DNA of 12,507 nucleotides from NCBI GenBank assembly GCA_012799315.1, contig JAAZLM010000136.1:1-12507 (forward strand), given 5' to 3'. This document shows positions 6,311 through 12,507 of this stretch, one piece after another. The notes beneath the pieces are model-generated. The model saw only the letters and a program-made list of their open reading frames with translations. It did not search any database and was not told the origin of the DNA. A program made the position numbers and the translations under genes. How positions within the stretch are numbered: position 1 is the first letter of the stretch; each line of letters begins with the position of its first letter. The stretch comes from Clostridiales bacterium. GTDB taxonomy: Bacteria; Bacillota; Clostridia; Oscillospirales; Ruminococcaceae.

Positions 6311-7565
6311 CCTGTGCGTTCAACACTCTTTGCGCCGCCAACATTATGCCAATTTTGCCACTCGGATATGTAATTCCACCTTGTAGCCATACTGCGAACG
6401 GATCCCGAATTGGCGCATCAGCCGACAGTTCTATTGAAGCACCCATCGTGAATGCTCCTGCCGCCATAATTACCTTACTATCGTATCCCGGCATATCCGA
6501 TGCAACGGGCGTTACATAGCTATCAATTGGCGATCCCGACTGAATCCCCTCGCAAAATGCCGTTAATAGCCGCTCATTCCCTAATTTAATTGCCGCTATT
6601 ATGTCCGTGCGTATCTCGTCGGGGCGGGGATAACATTCATATCCCATATCTTCAAATAGGCTTATGGCAAATTGCGATGTTTTGAGCGCATTGGCTACAA
6701 CTTCCGGCGCTAGGAATAGCCCAAGATATAGCTCCCGATTCATACCTAATGTGCAGCCGATTTCTCTACCGACGCCGGGGCAGGTTAGTCGATTTGCGCA
6801 TAGCTTTATTAAGTCATGTCTGCCGGCGATATAGCCGCCCGTTCGTGCGATGGCGCCACCCGGATTCTTAATTAAGCTACCTGCGATTAAGTCGGCGCCA
6901 ACATGGGTAGGCTCCAACTCTTCAACAAATTCGCCGTAGCAATTATCAACCATCACAATTGCATTAGGATTCGCCGACTTGACAATTTTCACGATTCTTG
7001 CTATCTCGTCAATCGTTATAGATCTCCTCAACGAATACCCTCTAGAACGTTGAATATAGGCAATTTTAGCATTCTTCACTCGATCGGCGATTGCATCGAA
7101 GTCAACTTCACCGCTATCGGTGAGCGCAATTTCTTCATATTTTACGCCGAATTCCCTAAGAGATCCGCCAGCCTCCTCCCCTAGTCCTATCACACTGTGA
7201 ATTGTGTCGTACGGTGTGCCCGTTATAGATACCATTGTATCACCGGGGCGGAGTATCCCGAATAGGGCGACTGCTAATGTGTGCGTTCCCGATGCGAAAT
7301 TGTGACGAATTAAAGCATCTTCAGCGCCGAAAATATCGGCAAGCACTCTATCAAGAATATCACGTCCACGGTCGCCATATCCATATCCCGTGCTAGTGAC
7401 AAAATGCGATTCGCTAACACCATTTTCAATGAATGACGATAGCACTCGCTCGCCGCATTTAGTGGCAATTCTATCGATATTTGCGAATGCGGGGGCGCAT
7501 TTCTCCTGTGCTACCTGTGCCATTTGTTTTAGATTGTTGCTGAAATTAAAGTATTCGTTCGCCAT
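6297..7565 (-). CDS. Methionine gamma-lyase-family PLP-dependent protein (Met_gamma_lyase, 'aluminium resistance' type)
   Basis: This 422-residue fold-type I PLP protein belongs to the family annotated as methionine gamma-lyase-related or aluminium resistance protein, common in Firmicutes; the family's true substrate is not well settled. Seen: ASGTHTLAVAL (91-101), the PLP phosphate-binding loop; Asp207 in VMVDNCYGEF, expected to contact the pyridine nitrogen; Lys233 in GSLIKNPGGAIARTGGYIAG, the likely Schiff-base lysine; and the conserved C-terminal FTMGASIELSADAPIRDPF and LQGGITYPSGKIGIMLAAQR. A longer reading frame extends to 7622 but would overlap the GNAT gene; the ATG at 7565 has AAGGGATGG five to six bases upstream and is preferred. 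It lies 26 bases after the GNAT stop and its stop overlaps the start of the nuclease-like gene. If it degrades methionine or cystathionine-like substrates, it fits with the two upstream peptidases. Confidence 0.92.
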   Translation of the reverse strand: MANEYFNFSNNLKQMAQVAQEKCAPAFANIDRIATKCGERVLSSFIENGVSESHFVTSTGYGYGDRGRDILDRVLADIFGAEDALIRHNFASGTHTLAVALFGILRPGDTMVSITGTPYDTIHSVIGLGEEAGGSLREFGVKYEEIALTDSGEVDFDAIADRVKNAKIAYIQRSRGYSLRRSITIDEIARIVKIVKSANPNAIVMVDNCYGEFVEELEPTHVGADLIAGSLIKNPGGAIARTGGYIAGRHDLIKLCANRLTCPGVGREIGCTLGMNRELYLGLFLAPEVVANALKTSQFAISLFEDMGYECYPRPDEIRTDIIAAIKLGNERLLTAFCEGIQSGSPIDSYVTPVASDMPGYDSKVIMAAGAFTMGASIELSADAPIRDPFAVWLQGGITYPSGKIGIMLAAQRVLNAQVESE

Positions 7566-7591
7566 TTGTCCATCCCTTATTTTAATGAATT

Positions 7592-8389
7592 TTAAGTTTT
7601 CTTTATCTTTAGATGTGCACATTCGCCCATTATAGAAAATCCTATTTTCTTATAGAATTCCCTCATATCGTTCTCAGCGGCAAGTTCAACAATCTTGCCC
7701 TCACTATGATATTTATGCGCGACAGTTTGCAGCAATTTAGTAGAATATCCCCTACCACGCAACTTCGGCAATGTTGCTACATGGGATATGAAAATATTGC
7801 CACCAACATCGTATTGCACTGTCAATGTCGTGCTATCTTTATAGGTATATACCTTGCTAATACCGTGGCGAATGCGGTGCGACATATCAACATACCATGC
7901 CTCATATAGAACATCATCGAAAGATGAGCTAACTATTTTATATACAAGTTCCAGATGTGGCTTACTCTTTGGGCGGATCTTCCTTATTGGCGATTCACCA
8001 TTATATCGATGAATATCGGAATATGAATATTCATATCTCGTGCCAAGTCTATCTTTTAACAGATTCGCATAACCGTGTTCCATGCCGATTTCTTCAAATT
8101 CACTCGCAAATATGAATGCGCATAATTCTTCGTTAATATGGGGCGGTATTTCTTCTATATCCTTTAAGGTGGAGAGTATCATCAATCCGCCCATTACAGC
8201 CGCAATTCCATAAAGGGAGAAAAAATCCCCCTCCTTTGCATTGATGTCATTATCGCATATTGTATAAAATCTGCAAAAGCTATTGCCAATCCCATATGCA
8301 TCGTATAATGTGCTAATCTTTCTAGCGTGGTGCTCGTTAGGTAGTGGAATTCGCTCCAGTTTTTGCGAATCGACAATCTGCCTTATCAT
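7592..8389 (-). CDS. GNAT-family N-acetyltransferase
   Basis: The C-terminal third is a clear GNAT fold: ISHVATLPKLRGRGYSTKLLQTVAHKY (about 201-227) is motif A, where RGRGYS supplies the acetyl-CoA pyrophosphate loop, and IVELAAENDMREFYKKIGFSIMGE (about 233-256) is motif B with the typical F-Y-K-K-I-G-F. The first 150 residues are a separate region without a recognised motif (GIAAVMGGLMIL at about 61-72, then an acidic helical stretch), resembling the two-part architecture of GNAT proteins that carry an extra N-terminal domain. The substrate is unknown. The ATG at 8389 overlaps the stop of M42 peptidase B as ATGA and is preceded by AAAGGGTGG with a seven-base spacer, so translation is coupled. 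Its place among peptidases suggests an amino acid or small peptide substrate, but that is inference only. Confidence 0.9.
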   Translation of the reverse strand: MIRQIVDSQKLERIPLPNEHHARKISTLYDAYGIGNSFCRFYTICDNDINAKEGDFFSLYGIAAVMGGLMILSTLKDIEEIPPHINEELCAFIFASEFEEIGMEHGYANLLKDRLGTRYEYSYSDIHRYNGESPIRKIRPKSKPHLELVYKIVSSSFDDVLYEAWYVDMSHRIRHGISKVYTYKDSTTLTVQYDVGGNIFISHVATLPKLRGRGYSTKLLQTVAHKYHSEGKIVELAAENDMREFYKKIGFSIMGECAHLKIKKT

Positions 8390-9414
8390 AACTGCGCCAC
8401 CCTTTCATTTAATTTTTCTACAAGAGTTCTTGTCGCCATAATATCACTGGTCTTAAGCATGGAATTCGGCGAATGAAGGTATCTACATGGCATCGACACC
8501 GCAATTGTGCGAATGCCGCCTACACTTGTGTGGATGGCGCCGGAATCATTCCCACCGGCGATCATCGTCTTAGTCTGATGGGGTATGCCCTCTTCATCGG
8601 CGATTTGCCCCGCCAAATTATATAATTCCCTGTCGTAAATTGTGCTCCTGTCCATAAATGACACTACTGGGCCGCCACCCATTTTACATACCTGTTTTTC
8701 GCCGACAACTCCGGGAATGTCCGATGCTGTCGTCGTTTCTACCACGATAGCAAAATCGGGCTGAACGGTATATGATGCTGTATGCGCACCACGAAGTCCA
8801 ACCTCCTCCTGTACCGTGAATACAAAATAGGTGTCGTATAATAGATTGCTCGCCATTATATCAAGCAGTATCGCACATCCCGCTCTATCGTCAAGCGCCT
8901 TCGCCTTAATTCTATCATCGCCGAACTGCGCATATTCCGATACGAAAACCGCACTATCTCCAATCCCAATATGAAGAAGAGCATCATCCCTATCCTTTGC
9001 GCCGATGTCGATGAATAAATCATCTATATCCGGCGCCGTGCCACGTTCCTTTTCACTTTGCATATGGATCGCTTTTGTGCCGATAACTCCGATCCGCCCC
9101 TTTTCACCGACACTAACCTGCCTGCCGATGACTACCCTTGAATCAATGCCGCCAACAGCACTGAAGCGCAGCATACCATCATCGGTAATATCCGTCACTA
9201 TAAAGCCGACTTCATCCATATGGGCGCATAGCATCACCTTATTTTTCGGCTTTTCGGCGCCCTTTTTATAAGCAATAACATTCCCAAGTTTGTCGACATT
9301 AACGGTGATTTCCCCGTCAAAAGTGGCAATCTGCTTAGTTAAATAATCTGCAACCCTGTTCTCATCACCGGATATTCCTGAAATCTTACATAGTGATTCA
9401 ATCTTATTTAGCAT
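8386..9414 (-). CDS. M42 family metallo-aminopeptidase B (glutamyl aminopeptidase/TET type)
   Basis: M42 enzymes are dinuclear metal aminopeptidases that form large tetrahedral cytoplasmic particles and trim peptides from the N-terminus. The 342-residue product has all key elements: His65-x-Asp67 in MLCAHMDEVGF, Asp175/Asp176 in KALDDRAG, Glu203-Glu204 in TVQEEVGLRGA, Glu226 in VVETTTASD where many relatives have the metal-binding Asp, and His314 in MPCRYLHSPNSM. The conserved AGGNDSGAIH stretch is also present. An in-frame ATG at 9441 exists, but the ATG at 9414 has AAAGGGGG eight bases upstream and gives the usual N-terminus, so it is chosen. It overlaps peptidase A by 11 bases and the GNAT gene by four. 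It is clearly diverged from peptidase A, so the tandem pair probably differs in specificity. Confidence 0.95.
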   Translation of the reverse strand: MLNKIESLCKISGISGDENRVADYLTKQIATFDGEITVNVDKLGNVIAYKKGAEKPKNKVMLCAHMDEVGFIVTDITDDGMLRFSAVGGIDSRVVIGRQVSVGEKGRIGVIGTKAIHMQSEKERGTAPDIDDLFIDIGAKDRDDALLHIGIGDSAVFVSEYAQFGDDRIKAKALDDRAGCAILLDIMASNLLYDTYFVFTVQEEVGLRGAHTASYTVQPDFAIVVETTTASDIPGVVGEKQVCKMGGGPVVSFMDRSTIYDRELYNLAGQIADEEGIPHQTKTMIAGGNDSGAIHTSVGGIRTIAVSMPCRYLHSPNSMLKTSDIMATRTLVEKLNERVAQL

Positions 9415-10471
9415 CGGTCGAACCCCCTTTAATATATTCAAATATTAATGTAGATACGGACTGAATATCACTTATCTGCACTGTTTCTATCGGTGTGTGC
9501 ATATATCTTAGAGGTATGGAAAGAGTGCATACACGAACACCGTCCTTTGAAATGCCAATGGCATCGGCATTAGTCGATGTTTTCCCCGCCATTACCTCGA
9601 TCTGGTGAGGGATATTCCTATCCTTGCCAAGTTTTATTAATCTATCACTCAGCCCTCTATCAAGTGTCGGTGCAATGCCGATCATGGCGCCATCGCCCAT
9701 TTTACCGCATTTATGTTCGGGCGCATCGAATGTATGCGCAAAGCTGACATCTACTACAATTGCCTCATCGGCATCGATCCTGTATGAAGCAATTTTTGCG
9801 CCGCCGATATTGACCTCCTCCAATGAGGAAAATACCACCGCTAGATTGAACGGTAGTGAAACATCGTCAAGATTGCCACCGTATTCCCTCGATAGCAATT
9901 CAATTGCCCATAGAATCGCCGTCACCCCTGCTCGGTCGTCCATTGCCTTTGAGCAGAATCTATCATTGAGCATCTGCCTAGTTTCAGAATGGATAGTCAC
10001 TCTATCGCCAAGTGAAATTAATTGACGTGCTCGATCAGCGCACAGCCCGACATCAATTGATATATCATCAATTTCGGGCGTCTTCTTACCCTCGTCGCCT
10101 TTTTTAAGATGCGGCGGCTTCGACGTTATAATTCCTACAAGGCGCTCGCCAGTAATTGAAGAATGGACTAATACCTGCGATGCTAGGAGGATCCTCCTAT
10201 CGACACCGCCGCAACTACCGACTTTTAAAAAGCCATTATCATCTATATATGTTACGATCATGCCGATTTCATCAATGTGAGCATCAAGGAGCAAAGTCTT
10301 TTTCCCGTGTTCCCATTTACCGATATAGCCCGTCACATTATTGAATGAATCTATTTCAACATTCGATGTGTATTTCTTCAGATACTTCTTAGCTAGTGCC
10401 GATGCACAGTTTTCATCGCCCGACACCCCGTATGCGTTAGTTAACTCATATAATATATCTTTAACTTCCAT
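9404..10471 (-). CDS. M42 family metallo-aminopeptidase A (glutamyl aminopeptidase/TET type)
   Basis: The 355-residue protein is a second M42 peptidase. Expected metal ligands and catalytic residues are visible: His65-x-Asp67 in LLDAHIDEIGM, Asp178/Asp179 in SKAMDDRAG, Glu218-Glu219 in FSSLEEVNIGGA, Asp241 in AIVVDVSFAH and His325 in SIPLRYMHTPIE, with the helper stretch GKTSTNADAIG. Unlike peptidase B it keeps the usual Asp at the fourth ligand and has LEEVNIGGA instead of QEEVGLRGA. An in-frame ATG at 10495 lies only four bases past the murD stop without a ribosome binding site; the ATG at 10471 has GAAAGG nine bases upstream and is preferred. It follows murD by 28 bases and overlaps peptidase B by 11 bases. 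The exact substrate preference cannot be read from the sequence. Confidence 0.95.
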   Translation of the reverse strand: MEVKDILYELTNAYGVSGDENCASALAKKYLKKYTSNVEIDSFNNVTGYIGKWEHGKKTLLLDAHIDEIGMIVTYIDDNGFLKVGSCGGVDRRILLASQVLVHSSITGERLVGIITSKPPHLKKGDEGKKTPEIDDISIDVGLCADRARQLISLGDRVTIHSETRQMLNDRFCSKAMDDRAGVTAILWAIELLSREYGGNLDDVSLPFNLAVVFSSLEEVNIGGAKIASYRIDADEAIVVDVSFAHTFDAPEHKCGKMGDGAMIGIAPTLDRGLSDRLIKLGKDRNIPHQIEVMAGKTSTNADAIGISKDGVRVCTLSIPLRYMHTPIETVQISDIQSVSTLIFEYIKGGSTDAK

Positions 10472-10499
10472 ATTATCATACCTTTCACCCGTCATATAC

Positions 10500-11888
10500 T
10501 TATAAGCTATTGACTATGTCCTTATAATGTTGCCCTCTTTGCTCGAAATTATCGTATTTATCAAAGCTAGCCGATGCCGGAGATAGGCTAACAATATCGC
10601 CGGAGCGTGCAATTTCATTTGCTATTGCAACCGCCCCCTCCATATTATCGGCATGGCGGATTTGGATACTCTTATTATCATAATTGACTTCACTTCTTAC
10701 CGCTTTTTCAATCTTATCGGCGGTCTGTCCCATTAGGATTAGTGCTTTTACCCGTCTATTCACAATGGGCGCAAGTGGTTCGAATGGGATCTCCTTATCA
10801 TAACCGCCGGCGATTATAATCAATTTCTGATTAAAAGCATTCAGCCCTGCGATCGTTCTTGTGGGAGATGTAGCGATAGAATCGTTATACCATTTCACTC
10901 CATCTTTTTCACGTACGAATTCAATTCGATGCTCAACACCACGGAATTCTAGTGCTACCATGTGCATATTCTGCTCGCTGACTTCACCCTGAACCGCCGA
11001 TATTGCAGCAAGGAAATTCTCAATATTATGTTCGCCCGGTATCCTGATATGCTCGCTCTTGAATAGGCGTGTTGCATTGTCATGATTACTAAAATAGATA
11101 TAACCATCGGATCCAAGGAAGGCACCTTTTTCGGGAATTTCCCTCCTTGAAAATTCAATAAGCTCGCCACGCACTAGGGGCACAAATTGCCTGGATAGCT
11201 CATTATCAAGATTTAGGACTGCTTTACTGTTCTGCCCCTGATGAAGAATTAAATTCTTCTTAGCATCGATATATTCTTCCATCGTGCCATGCACATCAAG
11301 ATGATTAGGAGAAATATTTGTAATAACGGCGACATCCGGCGATGTCGTCATCGAAATTAGCTGGAAACTCGAAAGCTCGACAACGGCAACATCTTCTTCA
11401 TTAATTTCTTCAATAATGGGGAGCAGTGCCCTGCCGATATTGCCGCCAAGGTGAACGGTCTTCCCCTCACTTTCAAAGAGTTTTGCTATTATTGAAGTTG
11501 TCGTTGTCTTCCCGTCCGATCCCGTAACTGCATAGATTTTGCACGGGCATAGCTCGAAGAAGATCTCCATCTCCGATGTGATGATTTTGCCCATCTGCCG
11601 TGCTTTAATCAGTGCTGGATGATTATAATACATTCCCGGTGTGCGAAATATTATATCTGCACCCCAGATTGAATTGAGGTATTCTTCACCGAGTGAAAAT
11701 TCCGCCCCAAGATTACAAAAATTTATATAATCGTCGCCTAGCTCCTCACGTGACTTCCTATCGCAAATACATATATCAATGCCCTTTTTAAGTAGCATTT
11801 TTATTACCTGTCTATGGCTGACTCCAATGCCGATGAATGCAACTTTCTTCCCCTTTAGATCTTCAAAGAATTGTGCAATATTTGTCAT
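10500..11888 (-). CDS. murD: UDP-N-acetylmuramoyl-L-alanine--D-glutamate ligase (MurD)
   Basis: MurD adds D-glutamate to UDP-MurNAc-L-Ala in the cytoplasm, the second amino-acid step of peptidoglycan precursor synthesis, using ATP. The 462 residues are of normal length. Seen: an N-terminal Rossmann-like UDP-binding domain (KKVAFIGIGVSHRQV, about 14-28); the ATP loop VTGSDGKTTTTS at 121-132; ELSSFQL at 171-177; the NISPNHLDVHGTMEEYIDAKKNL block at 191-213, where Lys210 is the expected carbamylated lysine; YNDSIATSPTRT at 334-345; and the C-terminal LSPASASFDKYDNFEQRG at 435-452, a MurD hallmark. A reading frame extends to 11906, but the ATG at 11888 has AGGAGAG seven bases upstream. It heads the six-gene minus-strand operon and has its own promoter at 12036-12064. 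It is separated from the other cell-wall genes with which it usually clusters. Confidence 0.97.
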   Translation of the reverse strand: MTNIAQFFEDLKGKKVAFIGIGVSHRQVIKMLLKKGIDICICDRKSREELGDDYINFCNLGAEFSLGEEYLNSIWGADIIFRTPGMYYNHPALIKARQMGKIITSEMEIFFELCPCKIYAVTGSDGKTTTTSIIAKLFESEGKTVHLGGNIGRALLPIIEEINEEDVAVVELSSFQLISMTTSPDVAVITNISPNHLDVHGTMEEYIDAKKNLILHQGQNSKAVLNLDNELSRQFVPLVRGELIEFSRREIPEKGAFLGSDGYIYFSNHDNATRLFKSEHIRIPGEHNIENFLAAISAVQGEVSEQNMHMVALEFRGVEHRIEFVREKDGVKWYNDSIATSPTRTIAGLNAFNQKLIIIAGGYDKEIPFEPLAPIVNRRVKALILMGQTADKIEKAVRSEVNYDNKSIQIRHADNMEGAVAIANEIARSGDIVSLSPASASFDKYDNFEQRGQHYKDIVNSL

Positions 11889-11918
11889 GCTATCTCTCCT
11901 CGTCATTCTACATTCGGG

Positions 11919-12026
11919 CTAAAAAATTCTACTTTGCAATTCCCCATTACAGCCGGCATTTTCTATTAGTCCTGCTCTTATATATAGTAGACTCCCGATT
12001 CCTAAAATGATATTTCTATTTTTCAT
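11919..12026 (-). CDS. Possible leaderless small ORF (35 residues) in the murD leader
   Basis: An ATG at 12026 opens a 35-codon frame ending in TAG at 11919-11921, 31 bases before the murD start. The ATG lies nine bases after the TATAAT of the murD promoter, so the predicted transcript begins only about two bases before it; translation would be leaderless. The peptide starts MKNRNIILGIGSLLYI, basic then hydrophobic, with no known family. The frame may be chance. It could be a leader peptide, but no attenuator hairpin is seen after it. Confidence 0.2.
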   Translation of the reverse strand: MKNRNIILGIGSLLYIRAGLIENAGCNGELQSRIF

Positions 12027-12035
12027 ATGTAATCT

Positions 12036-12064
12036 ATTATACAGCTAGACGGAGTAAAATGCAA
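12036..12064 (-). promoter_or_regulatory. Sigma-A promoter for the murD operon
   Basis: On the minus strand the -35 TTGCAT (12064-12059) and a perfect -10 TATAAT (12041-12036) are separated by exactly 17 bases. The transcript would start near 12029, giving murD a leader of about 140 bases. No other promoter is visible between this point and the end of the operon. Confidence 0.75.
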
Positions 12065-12155
12065 TATAATTACCGCTCACAAGCAGAAATTTATGGTAAT
12101 TTTTTGCTGTCACATCTAATGTAATTGATTTCTTGTCGATTGATGTCGCATTGGG

Positions 12156-12184
12156 TTGGCAAAAAGACCCGATCACAATATAAT
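12156..12184 (+). promoter_or_regulatory. Upstream sigma-A promoter (P1) before tRNA-Arg
   Basis: TTGGCA at 12156-12161, a 17-base spacer and TATAAT at 12179-12184 form a near-consensus promoter. Its start would be near 12191, about 150 bases before the tRNA. It could give a long pre-tRNA or an independent short RNA. Confidence 0.65.
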
Positions 12185-12223
12185 GCGGATGTTTCGGTAC
12201 GATATGCTTTTACGTGTGAATTA

Positions 12224-12243
12224 GTGGCGGGAATTCCCACCAC
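12224..12243. repeat. 20-bp near-perfect palindrome between the two tRNA promoters
   Basis: GTGG-C-GGGAATTCCC-A-CCAC is symmetric around a central AATT, with one C/A mismatch per half. It has no loop, so it suits a dimeric DNA-binding protein better than an RNA hairpin. It lies downstream of P1 and upstream of P2. Confidence 0.4.
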
Positions 12244-12275
12244 GGATCACCGTCAAAAATTTAGAAAAATGCTGC

Positions 12276-12304
12276 TTGTATTTTTGCGCCCCAGGTGATA
12301 TAAT
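12276..12304 (+). promoter_or_regulatory. Proximal sigma-A promoter (P2) for tRNA-Arg
   Basis: TTGTAT at 12276-12281, a 17-base spacer and a perfect TATAAT at 12299-12304. The start would fall near 12311, about 33 bases before the mature tRNA 5' end, a usual arrangement for a single tRNA gene. The -35 is weak (three of six). Confidence 0.7.
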
Positions 12305-12343
12305 ATTATTTTAGTGGCATCTTTCGATCGTCATATTATATTT

Positions 12344-12420
12344 GTGCCCGTAGCTCAGTTGGATAGAGTGTCAGACTCCGACTCTGAAGGTCGTGCGTTC
12401 GAATCGCATCGGGCATACCA
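12344..12420 (+). tRNA. tRNA-Arg (anticodon CCG), CCA encoded
   Basis: A full cloverleaf can be drawn: acceptor GTGCCCG (12344-12350) with CGGGCAT (12410-12416, one G-U at the first pair), D arm GCTC/GAGT around AGTTGGATA, anticodon stem TCAGA/TCTGA (12371-12375 and 12383-12387) with loop CTCCGAC, five-base variable loop, and T arm GTGCG-TTCGAAT-CGCAT. The anticodon is CCG at 12378-12380, reading the CGG arginine codon. Discriminator A at 12417 is followed by an encoded CCA. It is transcribed alone, with its own promoter and terminator. Confidence 0.97.
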
Positions 12421-12460
12421 AAATTAATTCCCCCACTATAATAGTGGGGGAATTAATTTT
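12420..12460. terminator. Bidirectional terminator after tRNA-Arg
   Basis: A perfect 19-bp stem (12420-12438 with 12442-12460) closes a three-base loop TAA. The inner part is CCCCCACTA/TAGTGGGGG and the outer part AAAATTAATT/AATTAATTTT, giving a U-rich tail on either strand. It serves the plus-strand tRNA and probably the minus-strand gene whose stop codon is at 12459-12461, inside the right arm. The left arm begins at the last A of the tRNA CCA. Confidence 0.92.
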
Positions 12461-12507
12461 ATTCTATAAATGCTATCAATTCTGATTCGTCAAGCCTGCT
12501 CGCATCA
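12459..12507 (-). CDS. C-terminal end of an unidentified gene (partial)
   Basis: On the minus strand an open frame enters from the right edge and reads DASRLDESELIAFIE followed by TAA at 12461-12459. Only 15 residues are visible, too few to name a family. Support comes from the position: it ends inside the strong hairpin shared with the convergent tRNA, as expected for a real gene end. Confidence 0.45.
   Translation of the reverse strand, partial: DASRLDESELIAFIE

Larger units (their letters stand above)
11907..12343. other. 437-base intergenic region between murD and tRNA-Arg
   Basis: No convincing protein gene is visible here. It holds the murD promoter (minus strand), two sigma-A-type promoters in tandem (plus strand), a 20-bp palindrome between those two, and two doubtful small ORFs (11919-12026 minus and 12143-12298 plus). 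No riboswitch or T-box signature was recognised in the murD leader. Confidence 0.7.

Noticed and set aside
12065..12115. AATTACC...GGTAATT and AGCA...TGCT inverted repeats resembling a terminator before a T-run.
   Set aside because: Stems are short or broken by mismatches, the loops are long, and no upstream gene on that strand needs terminating.
12143..12298. Plus-strand 51-residue ORF (starts MSHWVGKKTR) upstream of the tRNA.
   Set aside because: No Shine-Dalgarno, no recognisable family, and both plus-strand promoters and the palindrome lie within it, so it reads as promoter DNA that happens to be open.

Overview
The window looks like chromosomal DNA from a motile, Gram-positive, low-to-mid-GC member of the Clostridia (Bacillota). 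Support: purine-rich AAAGGA/AAAGGGG ribosome binding sites, a chemotaxis operon in cheA-cheW-cheR order, a FliK-like gene paired with a free-standing FlhB C-terminal domain, tandem M42 aminopeptidases, a Met_gamma_lyase-type PLP enzyme and a CCA-encoding tRNA. No transposase, phage gene, CRISPR array or rRNA is visible. The genus cannot be fixed by eye.

Region 1 (1-3103, minus strand): cheA, cheW and cheR (cheR runs off the left edge). CheR methylates chemoreceptors, CheW couples receptors to CheA, and CheA phosphorylates CheY. Region 2 (3104-3369) is a divergent promoter region. On the plus strand it has a textbook sigma-28/sigma-D promoter (TAAA-N15-GCCGATAT) for the next gene pair. On the minus strand it has a GCCGATAA -10 element overlapping a sigma-A-type promoter for cheA. 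Region 3 (3370-5437, plus strand) holds a 598-residue FliK-like protein overlapping a 94-residue FlhB-C-like protein. Together they suggest an auxiliary pair acting on the flagellar export switch. A perfect 19-bp hairpin at 5422-5465 closes this unit and also the convergent operon from the right.

Region 4 (5552-11888, minus strand) is a tight six-gene operon: murD, M42 peptidase A, M42 peptidase B, a GNAT acetyltransferase, a methionine gamma-lyase-family PLP protein and an uncharacterised 252-residue protein with a PD-(D/E)XK-like nuclease pattern. Adjacent genes overlap or are separated by less than 30 bases. The middle of the operon looks like peptide and amino-acid catabolism; murD is peptidoglycan synthesis and sits here away from the usual cell-wall cluster.

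Region 5 (11889-12507): a 437-base non-coding stretch (11907-12343) with a sigma-A promoter for murD on the minus strand, two sigma-A promoters in tandem on the plus strand, a 20-bp palindrome between them and a possible leaderless small ORF. Then comes tRNA-Arg(CCG), a perfect 19-bp bidirectional terminator, and the last codons of another minus-strand gene at the right edge.

The points most worth checking are the sigma-28-controlled FliK-like/FlhB-C pair, the unrecognised nuclease-like protein, a pair of similar non-coding segments flanking the FliK/FlhB unit, and the unclear start codon of cheR.
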